A stretch of DNA of 31,249 nucleotides from GWF2-30-66 sp042576225 (GTDB lineage: Bacteria > Babelota > Babeliae > Babelales > Vermiphilaceae): assembly GCA_042576225.1 (NCBI GenBank), contig JBHPCA010000012.1, positions 1 through 31,249 on the forward strand, read 5' to 3'. Made by a program: the position numbers and the translations under genes. Shown piece by piece: positions 23,221-31,220 of the stretch. The notes under the pieces were generated by a model that saw only the letters and a program-made list of their open reading frames with translations, was not told the DNA's origin and did not search any database. Numbering within the stretch: the first letter of the stretch is position 1; each line of letters opens with the position of its first letter.

Positions 23221-24516
23221 CTAGCTCAATAGAGAGCTTATTGCTCCCCAAACCTTTCTGAATGGCCACGTTATAATGTTCCATATGGTCCCAATCCAGC
23301 CCACATCCGTAGATTCTTCGAGATCCTCCTGGTCAAGCTTTTCTTTAGAAACCTCTTGCTCTTTGTCAACTTGCACAGGTATTGCAACCTCTGGAGCCTC
23401 AACCCGATCGTCCTGAGCCTGACGAAGGGGATTCACAAGCTCTTGATACTGCTTCTTCAGATCAATGCCCTTGTCTTTAAACTCTTTTGCTATCTTTTTT
23501 ATTCGATCAACATTAGTTTTTGCATCCTCGATTATAGAATCAAAATGCCTGGAAAATGCTCCCTTTATGTAATTGTCTATACCTTTTACATTTTTCCAAA
23601 GCGCATCCATTTTATAATAAAGCTCTCTTGCCTTTTTGTGGCTTAACTCTTTTGCTATTGCTTTAAACAACTGCCAAGCATTATCTTCATATCTTCTGCT
23701 TCTATTAATCTGTTGGCTCAATTTATCTATATCTTGATCTATAGAACTATCTAAATCCAAGATTCCTTTCATATCAGCATCTAACTGTTTTAAATTATTT
23801 TCTTCAAGCTTGAGAGTATCCGCAAACTCTTTTTCTTTGTCCCCTGAAGGAATAACACCCTCTTGCTGTGCTTTATTCAGAACATCCAAAAGGGTTTGAA
23901 TTGTATCAATAAGTGCGCCTTCTTTGAGCCCTATTTCTGAGTAAAATGGATTCAAAACATTTTTCTCAAGATCGTTACGCTTATCAAAAAAGGCCATTCG
24001 AGACTCAAGAATTTTTGATACAAATGTCTTTATTTTTTCATATTTTTTTTGAGCTTTCTCCCACCAAATTCTCTTAAGAAGCCAATTACCCTCAGGCTCT
24101 CTCACGCTAACCGTATCAAGCCCTTTTATAGCCACCTCTTTTTCGACCTCACTAGTTTCTTTTACGTCTTTAGCAACCTTTTTTTTATCCTGCTTAGGCT
24201 TCTTCTCCCGATCATCCTGAGCTTGTCGAGAGATCTCAGGCTTTTTATCTTTAGCGTTTTTGTTAGTTGAAGGCAAAGCCTTTGGGGCTGGTGAAGGCGA
24301 AGCCTTTTTACCGACTGAAGACGAAGCCTTTGAAACCGGTGAAGGCGAAGTCTTTTTACCAACTGAAGACGAAACCTTTGGGCCATATTCAGTTGGTGTC
24401 GAAGATGCCGTTGTGGATTTGGTTGAAGGCGCAGTTGGGGGCTCGCCAAATAAACCTGGCTGTAAAGCAATACCCATCGAAAATAAAAACAAAAAACTCA
24501 ATCTACTAATACGCAT
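23221..24516 (-). CDS. Exported coiled-coil protein with low-complexity repeats
   Basis: 431 residues, family not recognised. ATG is preceded by AGGAG. Residues 5-23 form a signal peptide. Residues 25-90 are Ser/Pro/Ala/Lys-rich and contain a 16-residue tandem repeat (SSSVGKKxSPSPxxKA). The body from 140 to 360 is charged and helical, suited to coiled coils, with a conserved-looking WLLKRIWWEKAQKKYEKI segment. The end is an amphipathic, Trp-rich helix (IGTIWNIITWPFRKVWGAI) that could sit in a membrane. Two copies of the window's dispersed repeat lie within the gene and are translated as SRQAQDDR (near 95) and LRQAQDDR (near 362), both in the same frame and outside the helical core. It is the last gene of the hemW-PPOX row, 21 bases after the PPOX gene. 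Confidence 0.75.
   Translation of the reverse strand: MRISRLSFLFLFSMGIALQPGLFGEPPTAPSTKSTTASSTPTEYGPKVSSSVGKKTSPSPVSKASSSVGKKASPSPAPKALPSTNKNAKDKKPEISRQAQDDREKKPKQDKKKVAKDVKETSEVEKEVAIKGLDTVSVREPEGNWLLKRIWWEKAQKKYEKIKTFVSKILESRMAFFDKRNDLEKNVLNPFYSEIGLKEGALIDTIQTLLDVLNKAQQEGVIPSGDKEKEFADTLKLEENNLKQLDADMKGILDLDSSIDQDIDKLSQQINRSRRYEDNAWQLFKAIAKELSHKKARELYYKMDALWKNVKGIDNYIKGAFSRHFDSIIEDAKTNVDRIKKIAKEFKDKGIDLKKQYQELVNPLRQAQDDRVEAPEVAIPVQVDKEQEVSKEKLDQEDLEESTDVGWIGTIWNIITWPFRKVWGAISSLLS
23404..23430 (-). repeat. Dispersed repeat copy inside the exported coiled-coil gene (C-terminal side)
   Basis: CGTCCTGAGCCTGACGAAGG matches the flanks of the GIY-YIG gene with one change in the core. On the coding strand it is read as LRQAQDDR. 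Confidence 0.75.
24208..24232 (-). repeat. Dispersed repeat copy inside the exported coiled-coil gene (N-terminal side)
   Basis: CATCCTGAGCTTGTCGAGAG keeps most of the repeat core. On the coding strand it is read as SRQAQDDR, the same frame as the other intragenic copy. Confidence 0.7.
24290..24385 (-). repeat. 48-base tandem repeat in the exported coiled-coil gene
   Basis: Two copies start with GGTGAAGGCGAAG at 24290 and 24338, an exact 48-base period, with a decayed partial copy beginning near 24265. It encodes the 16-residue Ser/Pro/Lys repeat. Confidence 0.8.
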
Positions 24517-24537
24517 ACCAAAACTCCTCTTTCACAA

Positions 24538-24999
24538 CTATAAAGTCTCTGATAATTCTTTTAACTCGTTTAACAATGCAATAGATAGTTCTTCAGCTTC
24601 CCAAGACGTATAACTCCATGTTACCCCAGATTCTACTTTAGTCAAAACAGATCTGTCACTTTTGATGTCAATAATATCGACCCTAACAACATTCATCAAT
24701 GGGTGAATAGCTGAAGGAGCCCTTACTACCCCTGCTCTGCCTAAAACGCTATATGCGATATTACCCTCATCCATAAAACAAAGCATAACTTTTTTTTGCC
24801 ACACCATATTATGATAGCCAGTGTGATCTTTATGAATAGATAATAAAATGCTTTCTAAGCCCTTAGGATATAGACATTGAATTGGGGTTGTATGCGGCAA
24901 TCCTTTTTCCGAAAATGTTGCCAAAACAGCCACTGTTTTTCCAGATTTGAGCACATTAATTAAATCGTTAGGCAATTTCACACCAACATGTTTAGCCAT
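24538..24999 (-). CDS. Pyridoxamine 5'-phosphate oxidase-like (FMN split-barrel) protein
   Basis: A 153-residue protein with the PPOX-like split-barrel pattern. VAVLATFSEKGLPHTTPI (29-46) is the typical first strand pair, followed by ILLSIHKDHTGYHNMVWQKKVMLCFMD and then GRAGVV in the next strand. Such proteins bind FMN, F420 or heme; most small members are uncharacterised and not true PdxH, and nothing here argues for PdxH itself. ATG follows AGGAGACTT. It is 37 bases after the hemW-like gene and 21 before the exported coiled-coil gene, so all three are probably co-transcribed; a heme-linked role is possible from that context but not shown. Confidence 0.78.
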   Translation of the reverse strand: MAKHVGVKLPNDLINVLKSGKTVAVLATFSEKGLPHTTPIQCLYPKGLESILLSIHKDHTGYHNMVWQKKVMLCFMDEGNIAYSVLGRAGVVRAPSAIHPLMNVVRVDIIDIKSDRSVLTKVESGVTWSYTSWEAEELSIALLNELKELSETL

Positions 25000-25036
25000 A
25001 AGTCTCCTACATCATTTAAAAATTTTTAATAATTTT

Positions 25037-26203
25037 TTATGTAACCAATAACTCCAAGACTATCTCATTTTCTAACGTTCGCGCATTAGGGCTTATTACA
25101 AACCTCTCATCCCTTTCATATATAAATTTTTTACTTTTAAGATATAAAATTTTACTTTCAAGTCGCTCCTTTTGATTTTTAGACAAACCCTCAAACATTT
25201 GTTCCCTCGTCACCCCTTGATCAGTTCTCAGACCCAACATGAGTTTTTCTAGCCGAATCTGATCATCTGTCAGTTTTTCGCAAAACTCAAAAAATTTTGA
25301 TCTTGTTTCACAATTTTCAACACACTCTATATATCTCAAAAGATCTTTATGGTTTTTAAACCTACTCACCCCATCAAAAGAGCAAGCCGCCAAACCAAAT
25401 CCCCTATAAGGTTTTCTATTCCAATAAACCTTATTATGCCTGCACTCATAACCTTTTTTTGCAAAATTAGAAATTTCGTATCTATCAAACCCATGTTCCT
25501 CAAGAAAATTAACTGACCAATTATACAGCTCTACAAGATCATCATCTTGCACCATATCAACCTCTCCAGATTCGATTCTATAATAAATTGGGGTTTTTTC
25601 ATAAATCGTCAAAAAATATATTGAAATATGATGTATTGGCCACCCAACCACTATTTTTAACAAATCCTTCCACTCACAATCAGAAACACCTGGCAATCCC
25701 AAAATAAGATCAATTGATGTATTATCAAAATAATCCTTCGCACTATGCAATAAGTTATGGACATCCTGAGCTTTTTGATGCCTATTTAAATTTTTTAAAA
25801 CGGAGTCATTTAAACTCTGCACACCAACACTCAGCCGGTTTATTCCGACATTTCTCCAAATTTCAAGCTGCTCCACTCTGACGGTCCCCGGATTAACCTC
25901 TATGGTAACTTCCGCAGATTTTGACAAAGGGAGTATATTATATAGTTTATCAAACGTGTCAAGTATTTGCGCGTCTGGCCAGGTGCTTGGAGTGCCCCCA
26001 CCTATGAAAAGAGTTTCTATATCGGCCTTTTGAACGCTACTTTTGGAAAATAGCTCTATTTCTTTATTAAGAGTATTATTATATTGGGCCATAAACTTCT
26101 CATGCCCCGCAAATGAAACAAATGGACAAAAATGACACTTATAAGCACAAAAAGGCCAATGGATATATATCGAGCTCACTTGAGCATCAGGACGATACGT
26201 CAA
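25037..26203 (-). CDS. hemW: Radical SAM HemW-like protein
   Basis: 388 residues of the HemN/HemW radical SAM group. The 4Fe-4S motif C-x3-C-x2-C is Cys19, Cys23 and Cys26 in HWPFCAYKCHFCPF, followed by IGGGTPSTW (67-75), the GTV-like SAM-binding segment EVNPGTV, and LSVGVQSLND. Length and the start close to the cluster motif fit HemW, a heme-binding chaperone, rather than oxygen-independent coproporphyrinogen oxidase HemN, which is longer and carries an extra Cys after the motif (here Pro27 and Phe28). The start is TTG at 26201-26203, eight bases after GGGGG; no ATG is in frame nearby. It follows the DUF4381-like gene by 74 bases. Confidence 0.87.
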   Translation of the reverse strand: MTYRPDAQVSSIYIHWPFCAYKCHFCPFVSFAGHEKFMAQYNNTLNKEIELFSKSSVQKADIETLFIGGGTPSTWPDAQILDTFDKLYNILPLSKSAEVTIEVNPGTVRVEQLEIWRNVGINRLSVGVQSLNDSVLKNLNRHQKAQDVHNLLHSAKDYFDNTSIDLILGLPGVSDCEWKDLLKIVVGWPIHHISIYFLTIYEKTPIYYRIESGEVDMVQDDDLVELYNWSVNFLEEHGFDRYEISNFAKKGYECRHNKVYWNRKPYRGFGLAACSFDGVSRFKNHKDLLRYIECVENCETRSKFFEFCEKLTDDQIRLEKLMLGLRTDQGVTREQMFEGLSKNQKERLESKILYLKSKKFIYERDERFVISPNARTLENEIVLELLVT

Positions 26204-26277
26204 TTTAATTCCCCCTATACTACAATTTTTATATATTCACAGCTCCAAAACCATCAGACTCTTGAAACCCTATCTAA

Positions 26278-26784
26278 TTATTTGGATGATTGTGGCACCG
26301 TTTTTTTCACCAGATCAAAAGATCTTTGCAAATCTTTCTTGATCATTTCTTTCGCAGCTGATTTGGCAGCAAATTTAACAACTTGCATAGACTCGAACAT
26401 ATGCGCAATATTTTCAAGCAGGTTTTTATTAAATTTCTTATCTTCTAGAAATTTAATAACTTCCCAGTCAGTATACCCAAATAAATCATACCCAAATCTG
26501 TTAAATAAATACTTTTTTATGATCTCAGTTAAAGACAAATAAAAGCCTTGAGAGCTTATTTTCTCTTCTGCAAATATTTTTTGTAAGTTTTCAAGTTCGA
26601 ATAACGCCTTTTGCCAAGATGTTTTTTGCGCTTTTCTTTTCTTGTATCTTCTTATAAACAACCATAACAAGATGCATACTATGCACACAAAAACAAAACC
26701 CAGCAACCCATAAAACAGTGTTGTCTGCCAAAACGGTTTATGCCACAACCCATAAATCGGAGAAAGATCTTTTTTACTTAACAT
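26278..26784 (-). CDS. DUF4381-like membrane protein
   Basis: A 168-residue protein: short N-terminal region with GLWHKPFWQTT, one membrane helix (about 22-46), a basic stop-transfer stretch (RRYKKRKAQK), then a helical cytoplasmic domain with LTEIIKKYLFNRFGYDLFGYTDWEVIKFL. That layout, and its place right after a DUF58 gene, match DUF4381 proteins of MoxR/Bat-type operons. The function is not established; they are thought to take part in a MoxR-linked membrane complex. ATG follows GGTGA. No von Willebrand BatA/BatB genes follow; the next gene is hemW-like. Confidence 0.6.
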   Translation of the reverse strand: MLSKKDLSPIYGLWHKPFWQTTLFYGLLGFVFVCIVCILLWLFIRRYKKRKAQKTSWQKALFELENLQKIFAEEKISSQGFYLSLTEIIKKYLFNRFGYDLFGYTDWEVIKFLEDKKFNKNLLENIAHMFESMQVVKFAAKSAAKEMIKKDLQRSFDLVKKTVPQSSK

Positions 26785-26808
26785 ATACTCACCAAAACAG
26801 CAATATAA

Positions 26809-27678
26809 CTAGTACATCATACGTCTTCTAAAAAATAAAATTATATCACTTATAAATGATTCACTTGGATAAACATCCACATAATCTACACCAAACCTTT
26901 TAAACATATATTCCTGCCCGTGTAATCTATCAAACAAAAACTTATTTATTTTTTTTGAGCCTCTTCCTCGCGTATCCAACAACACATGCTCACCAGATTC
27001 GATATCTTCTATATTTATAAACCCAACATTAGGCAAGCGCCTTTCATTCTTATCTAAACATCGTATTGCAACCAAATCATACATTTTAGAAACAACGTAT
27101 AACTTTTTTTCTGACAAACTATCAACGAAATCTGATAACAAAAACACAATCGAATCTTTTCTTCTTAGCTTAGCAAGCCTATCTAAAGCACAATTAATAT
27201 CTGTTTTTTTACCTTTTGGTTTAAAACTAAACAACTGCTCCATAATTTTGTGAATATGCTTTCTGCCTCTTGCCGGCGGTATAAAAACTTCAACCTTATC
27301 GGTAAAAAGCAAAAGCGAAGCCAAGTCTTTTCCATAGTCTGCTACCAAAGCCAACACTGCCGCTATTTCTGACAACACATCAAATTTTAATTTTTGTGAC
27401 GACGTGTAAAAAATTGAAGCAGAAAAATCTACCACTAAAATAACTGCCCTATTTCGCTCTTCTATATACTGTTTTACCAGAAGCTTATTTGACCTAGCAG
27501 AAGCCTTCCAATCTATAAAGCGCACATCATCACCCATCTGATAATCTCTTATCTGATCAAACTCAAATCCCGTGCCCTTTTTTGCAGAACTATAATCACC
27601 CACATATGACCCACTTAAGAGCCTTTTTGTTGTAATCTCAATGTGACGAATTTTTTTTATAACTTCTTTAGAAAGCAT
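26809..27678 (-). CDS. DUF58 domain protein (Bat/MoxR-associated)
   Basis: A 289-residue DUF58 protein. The signature is DYQMGDDVRFIDWKASAR (46-63), followed by a von Willebrand A-like core with DFSAS (84-88), a DxSxS MIDAS-type metal site, and LLLFTD and LLSDF further on. DUF58 proteins occur with MoxR AAA+ ATPases, which act as chaperones in metal insertion or stress resistance; the DUF58 role itself is unclear. Start choice: ATG at 27676-27678 gives the family-typical MLSKEVIKKIRHIEI; a TTG four codons earlier lacks a clear ribosome-binding site. No moxR gene lies beside it: serS is upstream and the DUF4381-like gene downstream. Confidence 0.87.
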   Translation of the reverse strand: MLSKEVIKKIRHIEITTKRLLSGSYVGDYSSAKKGTGFEFDQIRDYQMGDDVRFIDWKASARSNKLLVKQYIEERNRAVILVVDFSASIFYTSSQKLKFDVLSEIAAVLALVADYGKDLASLLLFTDKVEVFIPPARGRKHIHKIMEQLFSFKPKGKKTDINCALDRLAKLRRKDSIVFLLSDFVDSLSEKKLYVVSKMYDLVAIRCLDKNERRLPNVGFINIEDIESGEHVLLDTRGRGSKKINKFLFDRLHGQEYMFKRFGVDYVDVYPSESFISDIILFFRRRMMY

Positions 27679-27724
27679 ATCTAAACTCAACTAAATTTTT
27701 ATTAAATAAAAAATCAATTAAAAA

Positions 27725-28963
27725 CTAACTAAATAACGCCTCTTTCTTTAAAAACTCTGGAATTGCTATTGAACCATCTTCCTGTTGATATGTTTCCATA
27801 ATAGCAACCAATAATCTAGGCAAAGCCAAAGATGAACCATTTAACGTATACAACAAACTTGGCTTGCTATCTGGAGATTTTCGGTATCGAATTAAGCCTC
27901 TTCTTGCCTGAAAATCGGTGCAATTACTACAAGAAGAAACCTCATAATACTCTTTTCTTGCAGGCATCCACACCTCTATGTCATAAGTTTTTGCTGAAGG
28001 GAAAGAACAGTCTTGTGCCGCCAATAAACTAACCCTATAGTGAAGCCCCAATTTTTGCAAAATAGCTTCAGCACTTGCAATCATTCTATCAAGCTCATCT
28101 TGTGAATGTTCAGGTTCAGACAGGGCGAACAACTCTACTTTTTCAAACTGGTGGATTCGGATCAATCCCCTTTCTGCCGCCCCATATGCACCTGCCTCAC
28201 TCCTGAAACAACTCGTCCAAGCCGTCATTCTAAGAGGTAGCTGCTCAGCAGACAAAATCTTATCTCTATAAACACTTGCCAAATCAACCTCTGCTGTCGG
28301 TGTCAAAAATAACCCCTGGTCTTTTACCTCATACACTTGATCTCTGAATTTAGGAAAATTACCAGAAACCAAAAGAGATTTTTCATTAACCAAATAAGGA
28401 GGTAACACAATATCATACCCATTGGCCATATTGTTTTTCAACATGTACATGGTCAACGCATATTGCAATTTTACCGCATCGCCTTTGTAAAAGGCAAAGT
28501 TACTCCCTGCAATTTTTGCAGCCACTTCAAAGTCCAACCAACCTAAACGTTCACCAAGCTCTATATGATCCTGTATAGCAAAAGAGAACGTCGGCTTTTT
28601 GCCAAACTCTTTTACAACTTTATTTTCAGCTTTACCCCCTGAGGGAACATCTTCTTGTGGTATATTCGGACACCTGAGATACAAGTCTTTAAATTTCACT
28701 TCTAATTCTTGCAATTGGACCTCTTTTTCTTTAAGATCTTTTCCCAATTGCTTGGACTGCTGCCGAAGCTCATCAGTAATCCCTTGCCGGCCCTTCTTTG
28801 CAAGCTCATTCTTTTTATGTCTTAAATCTTCAACCTCTATTTTTACAGACTTAACCTTCTTATCTAAATCAAAAAGAAGCTGTGCATCATAGCCAGGATC
28901 CTTCTTTTTCAATAACTCAATCACATGCGCAGGGTTATCCCTGAGTAAAGACAAATCTATCAT
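27725..28963 (-). CDS. serS: Seryl-tRNA synthetase
   Basis: A 412-residue class II synthetase that charges tRNA-Ser. Residues 1-105 form the long antiparallel coiled-coil arm (VKSVKIEVEDLRHKKNEL and QQSKQLGKDLKEKEVQLQEL) that grips the tRNA-Ser variable arm. The catalytic core shows TPTAEV, motif 2 as CFRSEAGAYGAAERGLIR with QFEKVE, YEVSSCSNCTDFQARR, and motif 3 as LNGSSLALPRLLVAIMETY. All are normal for bacterial-type SerRS and length is typical. It lies upstream of the DUF58 gene by about 35-45 bases. A perfect 14-base palindrome lies in its leader. Confidence 0.97.
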   Translation of the reverse strand: MIDLSLLRDNPAHVIELLKKKDPGYDAQLLFDLDKKVKSVKIEVEDLRHKKNELAKKGRQGITDELRQQSKQLGKDLKEKEVQLQELEVKFKDLYLRCPNIPQEDVPSGGKAENKVVKEFGKKPTFSFAIQDHIELGERLGWLDFEVAAKIAGSNFAFYKGDAVKLQYALTMYMLKNNMANGYDIVLPPYLVNEKSLLVSGNFPKFRDQVYEVKDQGLFLTPTAEVDLASVYRDKILSAEQLPLRMTAWTSCFRSEAGAYGAAERGLIRIHQFEKVELFALSEPEHSQDELDRMIASAEAILQKLGLHYRVSLLAAQDCSFPSAKTYDIEVWMPARKEYYEVSSCSNCTDFQARRGLIRYRKSPDSKPSLLYTLNGSSLALPRLLVAIMETYQQEDGSIAIPEFLKKEALFS

Positions 28964-29004
28964 AGGCCATCCAATTTTTTATACAAAAACTTTTATAGAA
29001 ACAC

Positions 29005-29018
29005 TTCTAGATCTAGAA
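29005..29018. promoter_or_regulatory. Perfect 14-base palindrome upstream of serS
   Basis: TTCTAGATCTAGAA is its own reverse complement and lies about 42 bases before the serS ATG, in the space where an operator could act. Only one copy was noticed; no regulator is known. Confidence 0.3.
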
Positions 29019-29045
29019 TACACGAAATTTGGGCAAGTGAAAAGC

Positions 29046-29073
29046 AAAAAAGGCCGCAACGCGCGACCTTTAA
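29046..29073 (-). terminator. Rho-independent terminator of the HU gene
   Basis: Read on the minus strand, AAAGGtCGC pairs with GCGgCCTTT around GCGTT and continues into a run of T. It starts about 33 bases after the HU stop codon. Confidence 0.8.
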
Positions 29074-29105
29074 AAGAGTAAAAGCTTTTTACGATTAAAA
29101 CTTTA

Positions 29106-29390
29106 TTAAATTTTAACCGACCTTACTGTCTCTCTTAAATTCTTACCAGGTTTGAACTTAGGAACACATATCTCTGGAAGATCAATACGTTCCTTTGTAG
29201 CTGGATTTATTCCTTTTCTTGCTGGACGACGTGAAATTGTGAAGCTTCCGAATCCTGTAATAGCAACCTTGCCACCACCTTTTAAGGTACGCTCAACAAT
29301 TCTTGTAAATGACTCCAACACTCTTGCAACGTCTCTTTTGCTAAATGTTGTCTCTTCACTGAGTGAACTTATTAATTCACTTTTGTTCAT
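29106..29390 (-). CDS. HU/IHF family DNA-binding protein
   Basis: A 94-residue nucleoid protein. The dimerising helices (1-40) include VARVLESFTRIVERTL; then come GFGSFTI (46-52) and the basic beta arm RRPARKGINPATKERI with the Pro that inserts between base pairs, and the C-terminal VPKFKPGKNLRETV. It bends and compacts DNA, usually as a dimer. HU versus IHF subunit cannot be decided; HU is more likely for a single gene. ATG is preceded by AAGGAG. It is monocistronic with its own TTGACA-type promoter and a strong terminator, consistent with high expression. Confidence 0.95.
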   Translation of the reverse strand: MNKSELISSLSEETTFSKRDVARVLESFTRIVERTLKGGGKVAITGFGSFTISRRPARKGINPATKERIDLPEICVPKFKPGKNLRETVRSVKI

Positions 29391-29523
29391 AGGGTTCTCC
29401 TTGTGATAAGGTTATTAGTAATGGTTACACACTGCTGCTCCAAAACTACAGCACTATTTTTTAATTACTTAATCAACCTAATTTACCTATTAATTAAGAC
29501 TATCTCAAACTTTTCTTATATTT

Positions 29524-29551
29524 ATAGTAGTTTTATTTACAACTTTGTCAA
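29524..29551 (-). promoter_or_regulatory. Promoter of the HU gene
   Basis: On the minus strand a consensus TTGACA (29546-29551) stands 16 bases before TACTAT (29524-29529); TATAAA overlaps just after at a 19-base spacing. About 130 bases of leader follow before the HU ATG. Confidence 0.55.
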
Positions 29552-29604
29552 ACAAGAAATTAAATTTTTTGTGAATTAATAAAGATTTTTTAAAAATAAC
29601 AAGA

Positions 29605-29610
29605 TATAAT
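29605..29610 (+). promoter_or_regulatory. -10 box candidate of tatD
   Basis: TATAAT lies 31 bases before the tatD ATG in an AT-rich stretch. No good -35 box is visible at the right distance. Confidence 0.35.
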
Positions 29611-29641
29611 AACTTAAAAAACTGTTAATTTTGGAGCAAAA

Positions 29642-30508
29642 ATGCTTGAAAAAAATAAAATAATTCTTGTAGACACCCATTGCCATATAAACATAATGGT
29701 AAAAGAAAAATTTGACGCCCCTATAAACAGTGAAAACTTTGAGCTGGCTAAAAAAATATCGCTGCAAGCCGCTCATGAAGGCGTAGATTACATCCTAAAT
29801 GCAGGAACCAGCGTTATTGAGTGTATAAACTGCATAAAACTCGCACAACAAAACAAAAATATGTTCTCAGCTGTCGGCATACACCCTTGTGATATCACAG
29901 CACACTGGAATAAAGACCTCAAGCAAGTTATACAATTTTTGCAAAACAAAAAAGAAAACAAAATTGTAGCAATTGGCGAATGCGGGCTTGACTTATACCA
30001 CCAAACCCACACCCTTACCCAACAAAAAGAATTGCTTAAAGCTCAAATTGAACTTTCATTTGAGCATAATCTTCCACTCACCATACACATGCGCCAAGCA
30101 ACAGACGAAATGGTCTCATGCCTCCAAGCGTTTGAACAAGAATTCAAAAAAAGGGCTGGTACTGATATGGGCAACTTTAACGGTGTTATGCACTGCTTTT
30201 CTGAAAGCACCCAATTTGCTGAATATGTCATAAGCTTAGGCTTTGCAATTGGCATTGGCGGCCCTATAACCTATCCAAAAAATAATAGTTTGCGAGAGAC
30301 TATTTCACAGATTGATTTGAGCAAGATAGTACTTGAGACAGATGCGCCATTTTTACCACCACAGATCATCAGGGGTAAACGAAATCATCCTAAATATATA
30401 AAAAATATAGCTGAAAATCTGGCAAAAATAAAAAATACAAGCCTAAATACTATAGCTCAAGAAACAACAAAAAACGCATTTAAGCTATTTAAATTCGAAA
30501 CCAAATAA
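29642..30508 (+). CDS. tatD: TatD family metal-dependent deoxyribonuclease
   Basis: A 288-residue TIM-barrel metal hydrolase. Ligands of the family are visible: His13 and His15 in DTHCHI, Glu113 in AIGECGLD, His149 in TIHMR, His184 in MHCFSES and Asp234 in LETDAPFLPP. TatD enzymes cut DNA 3'-5' and act in repair or nucleic-acid turnover; a D-aminoacyl-tRNA deacylase role is discussed for relatives. GGAG precedes the ATG. Length is slightly above the usual 260 because of a longer N-terminal loop (residues 17-30) and the stretch around 165-180. It is divergent from HU and convergent with the Sua5/YrdC gene. Confidence 0.92.
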   Translation: MLEKNKIILVDTHCHINIMVKEKFDAPINSENFELAKKISLQAAHEGVDYILNAGTSVIECINCIKLAQQNKNMFSAVGIHPCDITAHWNKDLKQVIQFLQNKKENKIVAIGECGLDLYHQTHTLTQQKELLKAQIELSFEHNLPLTIHMRQATDEMVSCLQAFEQEFKKRAGTDMGNFNGVMHCFSESTQFAEYVISLGFAIGIGGPITYPKNNSLRETISQIDLSKIVLETDAPFLPPQIIRGKRNHPKYIKNIAENLAKIKNTSLNTIAQETTKNAFKLFKFETK

Positions 30509-30509
30509 G

Positions 30510-30525
30510 CTTGTTTTAAAACAAG
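30510..30525. terminator. AT-rich palindrome between convergent tatD and sua5-like genes
   Basis: CTTGTTTTAAAACAAG is a perfect palindrome right after the tatD stop codon. It could serve both convergent genes as a weak bidirectional terminator; the stem is A/T-rich. Confidence 0.4.
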
Positions 30526-30548
30526 TTAACGTTATTAAAACACCCCGG

Positions 30549-31220
30549 CTATAAATTTCTGTAAAGCTCTTTTAGTTTATTCACAGAAAAAGCGCCTTCT
30601 CGAATTATGGTAAATGGGAACTCTTTTGCGCAATCAGGCCCAGACATATCAACCGACAGATCAACAATAGTAGAAGCCGCAACACGTTCTTGATCTTCAT
30701 CATCAAGAACAATATAAGAAACTTTCTCTAAAATATTTTGGGATATATCTGTAAATTTTTGAGGCGCTGGCTCCATACTTTTATTTGCGCTTGTTGAAAA
30801 AAGACCATCAAAATATCTCAAAATCTCTTGCAAGCCTTTGTGCTCAGGACAACGAATTGCAACAGTTCCTTTATCAGAAGATAAAAATGCAGGCGCATCT
30901 TTTTTTGCCTTAAAAATAAAAGTCACCGGCCCCGGCCAACATGCATCAATAAATTGTAAAGTTTTCTCTGGCAAAACAGCAAGATCGACAAAATTTGCAA
31001 GCTTGTCTATTTTATTCTCCTGAGATACCAATATTAAAAAAGGCCTCTTTTGCGCTACCTCTTTTATATTGCAAATAGTTTCCCAAGCCTGCCGGGTAAC
31101 ATTTGCCAAAAAACCATAAATCGTATCTGTAGAAGAAATTACAACATTATTATTTTCTTTGACTAGCTCTTTAAGAACTTCTATATCTTCTGGATTTTTC
31201 CAATATAATTTTTTTGCCAT
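30549..31220 (-). CDS. Sua5/YciO/YrdC family threonylcarbamoyl-AMP synthase
   Basis: A 223-residue YrdC-fold protein. It makes threonylcarbamoyl-AMP from Thr, bicarbonate and ATP, the first step of t6A37 in ANN-decoding tRNAs. Family elements: SSTDTIYGF (29-37), the KRPFLILV strand (58-65), WPGPVTFIFK (95-104), VAIRCPEH (120-127) and STSANKS (142-148). It matches the short TsaC form rather than the longer Sua5 with an extra C-terminal domain. The KRP motif and SxxN are consistent with an active enzyme. A weak AGAGAG precedes ATG close to the right window edge. tsaB, tsaD and tsaE are not in the window. Confidence 0.87.
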   Translation of the reverse strand: MAKKLYWKNPEDIEVLKELVKENNNVVISSTDTIYGFLANVTRQAWETICNIKEVAQKRPFLILVSQENKIDKLANFVDLAVLPEKTLQFIDACWPGPVTFIFKAKKDAPAFLSSDKGTVAIRCPEHKGLQEILRYFDGLFSTSANKSMEPAPQKFTDISQNILEKVSYIVLDDEDQERVAASTIVDLSVDMSGPDCAKEFPFTIIREGAFSVNKLKELYRNL

